This document shows positions 10,404 through 20,637 of a DNA stretch of 64,000 bases, piece after piece (positions within the stretch are counted from its first letter, which is position 1; each line of letters starts with the position of its first letter). Position numbers and translations under genes: made by a program. The stretch is taken from positions 3,424,001 through 3,488,000 of the forward strand of contig NC_087390.1 of assembly GCF_963675165.1 (NCBI RefSeq), written 5' to 3'. The notes under the pieces are model-generated. The model was not told the origin of the DNA, made no database searches, and was given only the letters and a program-made list of their open reading frames with translations. Source of the DNA: Halichondria panicea (lineage: Eukaryota > Porifera > Demospongiae > Suberitida > Halichondriidae).

Positions 10404-12041
10404 TTAATTAGTAATGATTGGATTAAGATATCTATCATATACCTCCTCCACAACAGTTTGTGCATTGTATTCCTCGTCTCTAACTCTCTTCTTGTACCAG
10501 CGAGCCAGGAGGCAGTACAGGACGAATCCAAACAGGCTCACACAATTTTTTACTCCAAATAAAATACAATCAGAGCAATATATATGAGAAGGATGGCCAG
10601 TGGAAGCTAAGCTAAATGATATGATAATAAAGCCCATGAAGTAGCCAGTGAAAAATCCTTTCATGTTATATGGAGCCTGAGCACAAACTAACTCCAGAAT
10701 TGCACAAAATAGAAGGTAGTATAGTACCCCTCTTGATGCATAAAACAAAACACTTACTACCCACAAGGTAAGGTTTTCATTGTTAAAGAAGTGATGAACT
10801 AGCGTCAAAATCAGGAAAATCACACTTAGAACGAACATCAAAGGAAACGTCCTCATTCTACTTCTGCCATGGCTGCGAAATGGCTCAAGTTCAGAGATGA
10901 TGGCAACCATACCAATCCTTTTCAGAATACTAGGCAACTTATCTTTTAATAGTGGATAAGTGACGAACTCATTCAGTACAGCAGTAATCAATGCACACCA
11001 TTCACTCTTGTACGTAAATGCAAAAAAATTATAACTGCTGCAAGAGGTCAAATTGGGGAATATTTCGGGCACTATGTAATTGATGGGGCCATATGAAACA
11101 CTAAGTGAAAGCACCCACAGTGGCAGACTAATAACAAATAGACGTAGAACTGTCTTCACATCTTCAACTTGCTCTGTAGTGAATGGTCCACCATATCTCG
11201 ACTTTCCCAGGTCCATTCTTGAAGGTACGTCTTCCTCCCAGTATGTGAGAGCACTGCGATTGAGGGGAGCTTTGTGCTTGGCAGCAAATTTGAGAACTTG
11301 ATATGCAACTCTTAGTGTATGGGATGAATTTGGCTCAATAATTAGCTACTTTTTAGCGAAGAGAAAATCTGTGACAATAACAATACTCATGCATGAAACT
11401 GGGAACAAACTCCAAAACTGAATTGTATTAGCAGGATACTGACCATTATCGTTCATTAAGCACTTTAAGTAGCTGTTCAACAGAGTTTCAATAATCCATT
11501 TACTAACAGAAAAGTTAAAAACTAACCAGGCAACAAAACTTGTGATACTTGAAGATGAAGCATCAGGCATCTGATCCAAACCAAGCTGTAGCATTGAAAA
11601 GGTTGAAGCTCCAGCTCCTACTAGATACAAAACTTGAATCGAACAAATAAAGATGTTAGTGATGTACTGATTTTTCGTAAAATCATACTCAAGGAATAAT
11701 GTAGCAACGCTGGTAATAAATGTTGCTAGAAACAACAATACAAATCCAAATTTGGCAGCTTTGTAAACACCAAGTTTAGCATTTGTGTTCGCTAGCCATC
11801 CTAAAAGCAGTATTGTCGCAGCAGCAACTGAAACAAGTATTGCAAGGAGCCATTCGAAAGAACCTTTCAATTTGTTGTGCCATATTGCTTGGAGTGTCAT
11901 AAAAGATGACAATGACAAGCTACTCAACAAAACCCAAACTAGAACAAGAAAAGCTCCTTTTGAGTAAAACCATCTAATTTTGTATTTGCACTTACATCTT
12001 CTTCTTTTTGGTGCTGGTTGTCCTCCGATATATGGATCCAT
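10404..12041 (-). pseudogene. Nonsense-interrupted POT/SLC15-like transporter, subfamily II copy 1
   Basis: The frame begins at MDPYIGG (12039-12041) and is continuous to the conserved tail at 10404 except for one in-frame TAG at 11346-11348. There both intact paralogues have TGG (Trp) in AKKWLII, so a single G-to-A change explains it. The codon following the stop is CTA, a context known to favour leaky termination in some genes. A second difference is a 57-bp in-frame insertion (19 residues, containing HGRSRMRTF, about 10862-10918) between IIS and FVLSVIF in the second half, a helix region. All other landmarks are present: Cys/Arg-rich N terminus RRRCKCKYK, LGLDQMPDASSSS, GGPFTTEQVEDVK, AQAPYNM. 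It is probably a young pseudogene. Readthrough, a polymorphic null allele or an assembly error cannot be excluded. Confidence 0.75.
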
Positions 12042-13440
12042 TCAATTAATGACTTTATATTCTGACTTCTGTGATACATTGGATTTACTGTTTCTTTTGT
12101 ATTTTCAACAGACTATACTAATACACTCGTGACGTTGTAGAGGTTACCGTGTTGTAAAATAAACAGATATTGTTTCAAAATGCTAGCTAGCATTATGCAC
12201 CTGCATTTATTATGCATGTACATGGGCACATAAGTAATGTGAAAAGCAAAACAAACAAATTTCCATCAGTGTATAATAATTATACATACTTGTTGCCCAT
12301 GCAGTGAGTGGGCAGATCAAAGCAATCCAGTGCTCTGTATATGGCATGTTGCATCACTACCACCAAGGGCGTATGAAGAGAAGAGGGCATGCAACTACAA
12401 TCTATCCTATTACAAATGGGTGGGGGTTTATGTCTAAAAATAGAAAGTAAAGAATGTATTGTACGTGACTTTATACTCTTTATTCCCTAGTGGGCGGTGG
12501 CTAAATCATGGCTAAATATAGCATATCCTGCTGACTCATCAATAATAATTATGACGCATACATGCACAGTATACATTGTGAGTTGCATGCCCTCTTCTCT
12601 TCATACGCCCTTGCTACCACATTATATCATAGCATAATGCACTGGGATTATATGCACTTGCACTGTGTGTAAATGCAGTAGATTTTGAGAAAGAAATCTA
12701 CTTTTGGGACTTATGCCCCGTCCTCTCACCCAGTAACTCATTTGGTCCGTTTTATAGTATACTACCTTTTCATTAGTTATGGGAACCAAACCTAAGAATT
12801 TACTATGGAATTCATGAATACACTATGTCTTTATTACAGGGAAAAAACTTAAGAGTTTGACGTCATTGGGCAACAAGTTAGTTATTGCAGGCGTCCTCAT
12901 GCAACATGCCATATTATATTGCACTGGATGCGGCCCTCGGGCATTATGTTGCACTCAGTCTATAATACTTATAATATTATGTATATCTCTCAGCAACCAA
13001 CACAGAAACATGCACAAAAGCAACACCATTCGAGGAGTTAATTTTAACGTACAGTACAAGTGCATGTTGCCTATACCATGGCTCAAACAATTTGTTCCTG
13101 GGCACTCAAGGGCGTATAAAAGAAAAGAGGGCATGAAACTACTTGGTACTATAATGCTAGTGATCATAATTATAATTCATAGATGAACAAATCAGGGGTA
13201 TACGGTCTGTACATATGTAATTTCATACATACTCCTTCCCTACCCAGATTACCATTTTTAAGACACTCGTGACTTGTACGTACGTACGCAGAACTGCCAG
13301 TAATCTGGTATATATCCTATGGGCTGTTGAAAATACACATAGGAACTATTAGGAATAGATACACTAAAACTATGACGCCAAGTCTACTATATAACCAGTA
13401 TAGCGCAGCAGTGTGCCTCGCAGGTTAATAAAACTAGTAC
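12042..13440. other. Upstream region of transporter copy 1 (unit 1)
   Basis: This sequence is nearly collinear with 17542-18660 of unit 2, apart from the MITE at 12364-12613. It contains no gene. Near 13108 and, in unit 2, near 18382 lies a solo MITE family A end (CAAGGGCGTATAAAAGAAAA) that predates the duplication, since it is shared by both units. Confidence 0.6.
12364..12613. mobile_element. MITE family A, clean copy with proven insertion site
   Basis: The 250-bp element has perfect 33-bp terminal inverted repeats beginning CAAGGGCGTATGAAGAGAAG and continuing AGGGCATGCAACT. It is flanked by CTACCAC at 12357-12363 and 12614-12620. The paralogous site in unit 2 (around 17849) reads CATCACTACCACATTATA with a single CTACCAC, that is, the empty site. 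Insertion therefore followed the duplication and generated a 7-bp target duplication. No coding capacity. Confidence 0.9.
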
Positions 13441-14410
13441 ATACTCAAAGGTATAGCAATACCAATTCTATAGAAGTCTAGTAACGGGTATATCAAAAAC
13501 CAGGATATGTCCAATCATTGACCAACAATTATAGGTGAAATAGAAAGATGTTCCATGAAATGTATGATGTTAAATGCAAAACATTAACCACAAGTAATTA
13601 AGGCTTATAACCAATAGCTGTAGATTTGATTTTACGTTTATCAGGAGCAGATGAGGGGATGGAGCGTCTTACTATGCATAGTATTGCTTATTCAGTATCG
13701 TCTCACATTTCCTTGTTTATAATGTGCTAAATACTCTGTACATATAATATTATGTGTAGTTGATAACGTGTTTGATCTAATAATATGAAGTACCGTATAG
13801 CGGGTATATTTCGAGGGTATAAACTTTCGCAAACTGACTGTTAGAAAGGTTTTCGCGAAATAGCGCCTTTCTGCAGCATGCATGCATGCATGCGATATTT
13901 AATTCGTGTGTATATAAATGTTCGCAGTACATGCTTAATCAGCAAAAATCATAAACATTTATACCCTCGAAATATACACGCTATACGTTACAATGAATAA
14001 TGTTAGCAGCACTTAGCGGTTTGACATAAATTATACATGGTGATTTGTACATAGCTAGACGATACAGAATCCACATAGTAAAACGCTCGATCTCCTAATC
14101 TGCTTCTGCGTATATATATGTATCTCGACTTTCCCACGTCCATTCTTGGGGGGAGGGGTGAAGCCCTTGACTCAACATTGTAGGTTTTAAACGACTTTTG
14201 TGGGTTAGGTTTGACAATCACAACCAGCTTGAGCAAAAAGGAGATCGCAAAAAAGACAAATACAGCTAAACACAGACTATAATATACAGCTGGGTTGATC
14301 TCACTTTGATGACTAGTGGCTTACATTGCTCTCAAAGCTTGCACAGTCCTGTACTATTACAAAAGCCACTGCCCAAGCAAAGCTAAAGAACACGTAGCAC
14401 ACCTGGAAAG
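13440..14410 (-). pseudogene. Decayed transporter fragment in unit 1
   Basis: Recognisable minus-strand pieces include bases 13500-13640 (similar to the helix 7-8 coding region) and 14120-14400, which encodes remnants of PNPQKSF and MDVGKSRY from the central loop, with frameshifts and deletions throughout. A family B MITE at 13791-13990 splits it. The fragment resembles subfamily I more than the adjacent subfamily II gene (VIVKPNP versus IIEPNPP). The matching relic in unit 2 is at 18780-19170 and a related one is at 23160-23770. Confidence 0.7.
13791..13990. mobile_element. MITE family B copy
   Basis: The left end TACCGTATAGCGGGTATATT and right end AATATACACGCTATACGTTA are inverted relatives. 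Internal words GTTAGAAAGG, CCTTTCTGCAGCATGCATG and AATTCGTG are shared with the copy at 55525-55745, defining a subgroup. The unit 2 counterpart retains only the last ~55 bases (about 18710-18762), so the deletion in unit 2 removed most of the element. Confidence 0.75.
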
Positions 14411-15585
14411 ACGACTATCGCTAAAGGGGTGACATCACCATAAAAGAAGGAAAATGTATTCAAATTCATCTCGCCGCGAACAAAATGGACAGCATGCAAT
14501 GGAGAAAACTACTTGAATATTCAGCAACCTAATGCTCCAGAGCAATGTCAATACAGCACTAATAGAAATGGATGACCTCGTACAGGTTGGAGTGAACAAA
14601 CGTGGGACAAAGCATCAGACTGCTCGAAACTGCTTGAAGCTAAATGGAAAAGAAGCCCAGCCACAGCACTAAATTCCAGCTCCGCCAGAATCGGAACACT
14701 GTTACTTATCTTCGAACTGACAACAGGCCAAAGTATTAGATATGCGGCACTCCACACCCAAGGAGCAGCTGGTCCATCTGGTGTGGATGCGTATACGCCT
14801 GGCGTCGCCTATATGCTCATAATGTTTCAAATGATCTCTGCAATAGCCTGACAGCTGTCGCCTACACGCACCAGCAATGTCCACCCTGATTAGCTAACAA
14901 TGTTTGTGGCCTGTCGACTCATTCTTACACTGAGCAAAGTATGCCACGATGTAGAGAAAGAGCCAGTACTGCACCATTAACAGGATAAACCCTTCCACAA
15001 CCAGCAAACAGACATGCAGGATGATACCAGGGCAGAAATTCGAACAAGAAAGTTTTGGGGAAGGCAGCAAAGTGCATTTTTGATATTCCATCCAATCGCA
15101 AAGCTTCAATATCCCAGCCCTATACCGAAAACATGAACAACTGAAAAGATAGTAGGGTGAGTGAGTGAGGCAAGTGGAAATGGCATCGTTCACGTCACTG
15201 GTTTTGCAACAACTGAAGGCATAAATATATAAAAACGATTAGCCAACCTCATCGCTGCAAAAAATAATTCACAATGCAGCTCACTTTGGCATGGATCAGG
15301 TGAAAACCAAGGCTACTCAGACATGCAGGGAATGCACAATAACTATCAAGAGTCCATAATAAAAGAGAGAGAACACGCAACTTGTGCATCAGATGTAACG
15401 TGACTTCCTCTCTGAAACGCGTGATCAATAATATTGCTGCCTCGAGGCAAGTGGCAGCTCCAGGCCGTTCAGATTAGTCAGTTACCAAGGAGGAAGTCAC
15501 ATTACTTTTCGTTGTAATGCTTTTTCGTTTTTGTTCGTGATCTAAATAATAATATTATACATTTTATTGAAAGATCTCGCATTCG
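14411..15585 (-). other. Duplicated stretch with hydrophobic minus-strand frames, unassigned
   Basis: This region recurs at about 19171-20275. Minus-strand frames encode hydrophobic segments such as CPGIILHVCLLVVEGFILLM followed by YWLFLYIVAYFAQC (14894-15193; 19594-19872) and VWSAAYLILWPVVS (about 14700-14757). The frames are interrupted and do not join into one protein without indels. I read it as the relic of an unrecognised membrane-protein gene carried with the transporter cassette. I cannot name the family. Confidence 0.35.
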
Positions 15586-15948
15586 AAACCCAGTGTACAG
15601 CACGTGAGAATATGTTGGCTGGAGTATCTGATGCGTCCAGCTAAAGATGTGTTTATTATTAGAGACATGCATGCATTAATAGTGGTGACAAAACACAAGG
15701 AAATATAAATGACATCTATATAATAATATTATATATAAGGGTGAAAATGCATGGCCTCCTTGACGTGTGACATACAGGAAACAATTGATAGCTAAATATA
15801 GTAACCATGCAACTAGTATATAAACAGTATAATTATATTCATAATTATAGCTATAGTTATAGTATATAAACATAATTATAAGTACAAGTTTCAAGTCATT
15901 TCAATTTTCCTTGTCATGCGCACCATGAAAACATAGTTATCATTAATT

Positions 15949-17541
15949 TTAATTAGTAATGCTTGGATTAAGATATCTATCATAGACCTCCTCCACAACA
16001 GTTTGTGCATTGTATTCCTCATCTCTAACTCTCTTCTTGTACCAGTGAGCCAGGAGGCAGTACAGGACGAATCCAAACAGGCTCACGCAACTTTTTACTC
16101 CGAATAAAATACAATCAGAGCAATATATATGAGAAGGATGGCCAGTGGAAGAGGATCCTAAGCCAAATGATGTGATAATAAGGCCTGTGAAATAGCCAGT
16201 GAAAAATCCTTTCATGTTATATGGAGCCTGAGCACAAACTAACTCCAGAACTGCACAAAAAAGAAGGTAGTATAGTACCCCTCTTGATGCATAAAACGAA
16301 ACACTTACTACCCACAAGGGTTTTTCATTGTTAAAGAAGTGATGAACTAGCGTCAAAATCAGGAAAATCACACTTAGAACGAAACTGATGATGGCAACCA
16401 TACCAATCCTTTTCAGAATACTAGGCAACTTATCTTTTAATAGTGGATAAATGACAAACTCATTCAGTACAGCAGTAATCAATGCCCACCATTCACTCTT
16501 GTATGTAAATGCAAAAAGTTTATAACTGCTGCAAGAGGTCGAATTGGGGAACACTTCAGTTATTAAGGGCACTTTGTAAGAGACGGGGCCATATGAAACA
16601 CTAAGTGAGAGCACCCACAGTGGCAGACTAATAACAAGTAGGCGTAGAACTGTCTTTACATCTTCAACTTGCTCTGTAGTGAATGGTCCACCATATCTCA
16701 ACTTTCCCAGGTCCATTCTTGAAGGTATGTCTTCCTCCCAGTATGTGAGAGCACTGCGATTGAGGGGAGCCTTGTGCTTGGCTGCAAACTTGAGAACTTG
16801 ATATGCAATTCTTAGTGTATGGGATGACTTTGGCAGAATAATCAGCCACTTTTTAGCAAAGAGAAAATCTGTGACAATAACAATACTCATGCATGAAACT
16901 GGGAACAAACTCCAAAGCTGAATTGTATTAGCAGGATACTGACCATTATCGTTCATTAAGCACTTCAAGTAGTTGTTAAACAGAATTTCAATAATCCATT
17001 TACTAACAGAAAAGTTAAAAACTAACCAGGCAACAAAACTTGTGATACTTGAAGATGAAGCATCAGGCATCTGATCCAAACCAAGATGTAGCGTTGAAAC
17101 GATTGAAGCTCCAGCTCCTACTATATACAAAACTTGAATCGAACAAATAAAGATGTTAGTGATGTACTGATTTTTCGTAAAATCATACTCAAGGAATAAT
17201 GTAGCAACGCTGGTAATAAATGTTGCTAGAAACAACAATACAAATCCAAATTTGGCAACTTTGTAAACACCAAGTTTAGCTTTTGTGTTCGCTAGCCATC
17301 CTAAAAGCAGTATTGTCGCAGCAGCAACTGAAACAAGTATTGCAAAGAGCCATTCGAAAGAATGATTCAATTTGTTGTGCCGTATTGCTTGGAGTGTCAC
17401 AAAAGATGACAATGACAAGGTACTCAACAAAACCCAAACTAGAACAAGAAAAGCTCCTTTTGAGTAAAACCATCTAATTTTGTATTTGCACTTACATCTT
17501 CTTCTCTTTGGTCCTGGTTGTCCTCCGATAGATGGATCCAT
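15949..17541 (-). CDS. POT/SLC15-like transporter, subfamily II copy 2
   Basis: Intact single-exon gene, 530 residues, starting at the ATG of MDPSIGGQPGPKRRR (17539-17541). The first ~25 residues are basic and Cys-containing (RRRCKCKYK) and distinguish subfamily II from subfamily I. About 12 membrane segments are split by the loop KFAAKHKAPLNRSALTYWEE...GGPFTTEQVEDVK. LGLDQMPDASSSS lies before the loop and AQAPYNM in the second half, matching the POT SQAP..M block. The C terminus YKKRVRDEEYNAQTVVEEVY is shared with all copies. The substrate is unknown and the POT ExxER motif is not seen. It is the best-preserved representative together with the gene at 20638. Confidence 0.8.
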   Translation of the reverse strand: MDPSIGGQPGPKRRRCKCKYKIRWFYSKGAFLVLVWVLLSTLSLSSFVTLQAIRHNKLNHSFEWLFAILVSVAAATILLLGWLANTKAKLGVYKVAKFGFVLLFLATFITSVATLFLEYDFTKNQYITNIFICSIQVLYIVGAGASIVSTLHLGLDQMPDASSSSITSFVAWLVFNFSVSKWIIEILFNNYLKCLMNDNGQYPANTIQLWSLFPVSCMSIVIVTDFLFAKKWLIILPKSSHTLRIAYQVLKFAAKHKAPLNRSALTYWEEDIPSRMDLGKLRYGGPFTTEQVEDVKTVLRLLVISLPLWVLSLSVSYGPVSYKVPLITEVFPNSTSCSSYKLFAFTYKSEWWALITAVLNEFVIYPLLKDKLPSILKRIGMVAIISFVLSVIFLILTLVHHFFNNEKPLWVVSVSFYASRGVLYYLLFCAVLELVCAQAPYNMKGFFTGYFTGLIITSFGLGSSSTGHPSHIYCSDCILFGVKSCVSLFGFVLYCLLAHWYKKRVRDEEYNAQTVVEEVYDRYLNPSITN

Positions 17542-18680
17542 TCTATTGATGACTTTATATTCTTCTGTGATATATTGGATTTACTGTTTCTTTTGTATTT
17601 TCAACAGACTATACTAATACACTCGTGATGTTGTAGAGGTTACCGTGTTGTAAAATAAACAGATATTGTTTCAAAATGCTAGCTAGTATTATGCACCTGC
17701 ATTTATTATGCATGTACATGGGCACATAAGTAATGTGAAAAGCAAAACAAACAAATTTCCATCAGTGTATAATAATTATACATACTTGTTGCCCATGCAG
17801 TGAGTGGGCAGATCAAAGCAATCCAGTGCTCTGTATATGGCATGTTGCATCACTACCACATTATATCATGGCATAATGCACTGGGATTATATGCACTTGC
17901 ACTGTGTGTAAATGCAGTAGATGTTGAGAAAGACATTTACTTTTGGGACTTATGCCCCATCCTCCCACCCAGTAACTCATTTGGTCCGTTTTATAGGCTA
18001 CTACCTTTCCATTAGTTGTGGGAACCAAACCTAAGAATTTACTATGGAATTCATGAATACACTAAAAACATAATTGTGTCTTTATTAGAATTTACAGAGA
18101 AAAAACTTAACCAATCAGAAAAGTTTGACGTCATTGGGCAACAAGTTAATTATTGCAGGCGTCCTCGTGCAACATGCCATATATTGCACTGGATGCGGCC
18201 CTCGGGCATTATGTTGCACTCATGCATGCTGAGCAATAACTAATACATACTCAGTCTATAATACTATCTCTCAGCAACCAACACAGAAACACAAAAGCAA
18301 TATCATTCGAGGAGTTAATTTAACGTACAGTACAAGTGCATGTTGCCTATACCATGGCTCAAACAATTTGTTTCTGGGCACTCAAGGGCGTATAAAAGAA
18401 AAGAGGGCATGCAACTACTTGTTACTATAATGTTAGTGATCATAGTTATAATTTATAGATGAACAATTCAGGGGTATACGGTCTGTACATATGTAATTTC
18501 ATACATACTCCTTCCCTACCCAGATTACCATTTTTAAGACACTCGTGACTTGTACGTACGTACGCAGAACTGCCAGTAATCTGGTATATAACACTAAAAA
18601 CTATGACGCCAAGTCCACTATAACTCATAGCGCAGCAGTGTGCCTCACGGGTTAATAAAACTAGTACATACTCAAAGAAA
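17542..18680. other. Upstream region of transporter copy 2 (unit 2)
   Basis: Collinear with 12042-13440, without the MITE insertion, plus small indels. The solo family A end at 18382 is shared with unit 1. The segment CATAATTGTGTCTTTATTAG (18069) is present here and reduced in unit 1. No gene is visible. Confidence 0.6.
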
Positions 18681-19170
18681 GCAATTCTAATTCAATTCAC
18701 CACTTCAGCGAAAATCATGAACATTTATACCCTCGAAATATACACGCTATACGTTACAATGAATAATGTTAGCAGCACTTAGCGGTTTGGCATAATTTAT
18801 ACATGGTGATTTGTACATAGCTAGACGATACAGAATCCACGTAGTAAAACGCTCGATCTCCTAATCTGCTCCTGCGTATATATACATTGTATGTATCTCG
18901 ACTTTCCCACGTCCATTCTTGGGGGGAGGGGTGAAGCCCTTGACTCAACATTGTAGATGGTTTTAAACGACTTTTGTGGGTTAGGCTTGACAATCACAAC
19001 CAGCTTGAGCAAAAAGGAGGTCGCAAAAAAGACAAATACAGCTAAACACAGACTATATACAGCTGGGTTGATCTCACTTTGATGTTATAACTACATCGCT
19101 CTCAAAGCTTGCACAGTCCTGTACTATTACAAAATCCACTGCCCGAAGCAAAGCTATAAAGAACACGTAG
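18680..19170 (-). pseudogene. Decayed transporter fragment in unit 2
   Basis: Minus-strand remnants of the central loop (PNPQKSFKTIYNVES, then RMDVGKSRY in another frame at 18890-19015) and of the preceding helices, matching the relic at 14000-14410. The 3' portion present in unit 1 is deleted here. The tail of a family B MITE lies at 18710-18762. Confidence 0.7.
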
Positions 19171-20275
19171 CAAACCTGGAAAGACGACTATCACTAAAGG
19201 GGTGACATATGTGTATATGTACTTGAATATTCAGCAACCTAATGCTCAAGGGCAATGTCAATGCAGCACTACTAGAAATGGATGACCTCGTACAGGTTGG
19301 AGTGAACAAACGTGGGACAAAACATCAGAAAAAAACTGCTCGAAGTAAAGGAAAAGAAGCCCAGCCACAGCACTAAATTCCAACTCCGCCAGAATCGGAA
19401 CACTGTCACAATAACATTATCTTCAAACTGATAACAGGCCAAAGTATTAGATATGCGGCACTCCACAACCCAAGGAGCAGCTGGTCCATCTGGTGTGGAT
19501 GCGTACGCCTGGCGTCGCCTATATGCTTTAAACGATCTCTGCAATAGCCTGGCAGCTCTGGCCTATATGCACCAGCAACGTCCATCCTGATAGCTAACAG
19601 TGTTTGTGGCCTGTCGACTCATCCATACACTGAGCAAAGTATGCCACGATGTAGAGAAAGAGCCAGTACTGCACCATTAACAGGATAAACCCTTCCACAA
19701 CCAGCAAACAGACATGCAGGATGATACCAGGGCAGACATTCGAACAAGAGGATTTTGGGGAAGGGCAGCAAAGTGCATTTTTAGTATTCCATCCAATCGC
19801 AAAGCTCCAATATCTCAGCCCTACCGAAAACATGAACAACTGAAAAAAGAGTAGGGTGAAAGAGTGAGGCAAGTGGAAATGGCATCGTTCACATCACTGG
19901 TTTTGCCAACTGGAGGCATAAGTATATAAAAACGATTAGCCGACCTCATCGCTGCAAAAAAACAATGCAGCTCACTTTGGCATGGATCAGGTGAAAACCA
20001 AGGCTACTCAGGGGGAATGCACAATAATTATCAAGAGTCCATAATAAAAGAGAGAGAGCATCGCATACTTGTGCATCAGATGTATTCGGAAAGTAACGTG
20101 ACTTCCTGTCTGAAACGCGTGATCAATAATATTGCTGCTTCGAGGCAAGTGGCAGCTCAGTTCAGATTAGTCAGTTACCAAGGAGGAAGTCACATTACTT
20201 TTCGTTGTAATGCTTTTTCGTTTTTGTTCGTGATCTAAATAATTATACAGAAACCTTTTATTTGAAAGATCTCGC
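19171..20275 (-). other. Second copy of the hydrophobic relic
   Basis: Nearly identical to 14411-15585 with scattered indels. It includes a 90-residue frame at 19272-19544 and a 92-residue frame at 19594-19872 with the same CPGIILHVCLLVVEGFILLM segment. The two copies conserve the hydrophobic stretch but differ in frame elsewhere, which argues against selection on an intact protein. Confidence 0.35.
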
Positions 20276-20637
20276 ATTCGAAACCCAGTGTACAGCACGT
20301 GAGAATATGTTGGCTGGAGTATCTAATGCGTCCAGCTAAAGATGTGTTTATTATTAGAGACATGCATGCATTAATAGTGGTGACAAAACACAAGGAAATA
20401 TAAATGACAGCTATATATATAATAAGAGGGTGAAAATGCATGGCCTCCTTGACGTGTGACATACAGGAAACAATTGAGAGCTAAATATAGCAACCATGCA
20501 ACTAGTATATAAACAGTATAATTATATTCATAATTATAGCTATAGTTATAGTATATAAACATAATTATAAGTACAAGTTTCAAGTCATTTCAATTTTCCT
20601 TGTCATGCGCACCATGAAAACGTAGTTATCATTAATT

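Larger units (their letters stand above)
10080..15585. repeat. Tandem segmental duplication, unit 1
   Basis: Unit 1 of three. It starts with sequence of the type GTATACAACATGTGAGGATT (10090) that recurs as GTGTACAGCACGTGAGAATA at 15593 and again at 20287. It holds, left to right, a 3' flank, a subfamily II transporter (10404-12041), an upstream region, a decayed transporter fragment and a stretch with hydrophobic minus-strand frames. The offset to unit 2 is about 5545 bp at the gene. The unit is longer than unit 2 because it carries the MITE at 12364-12613 and retains about 500 bp (around 13450-13945) that unit 2 lacks. Confidence 0.8.
15585..20275. repeat. Tandem segmental duplication, unit 2
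   Basis: Unit 2 of three holds the intact gene 15949-17541, an upstream region (17542-18680), the transporter relic (18680-19170) and the hydrophobic relic (19171-20275). The offset to unit 3 is 4689 bp measured at the gene stops. It lacks the family A MITE and about 500 bp around the relic that unit 1 has. Confidence 0.8.
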
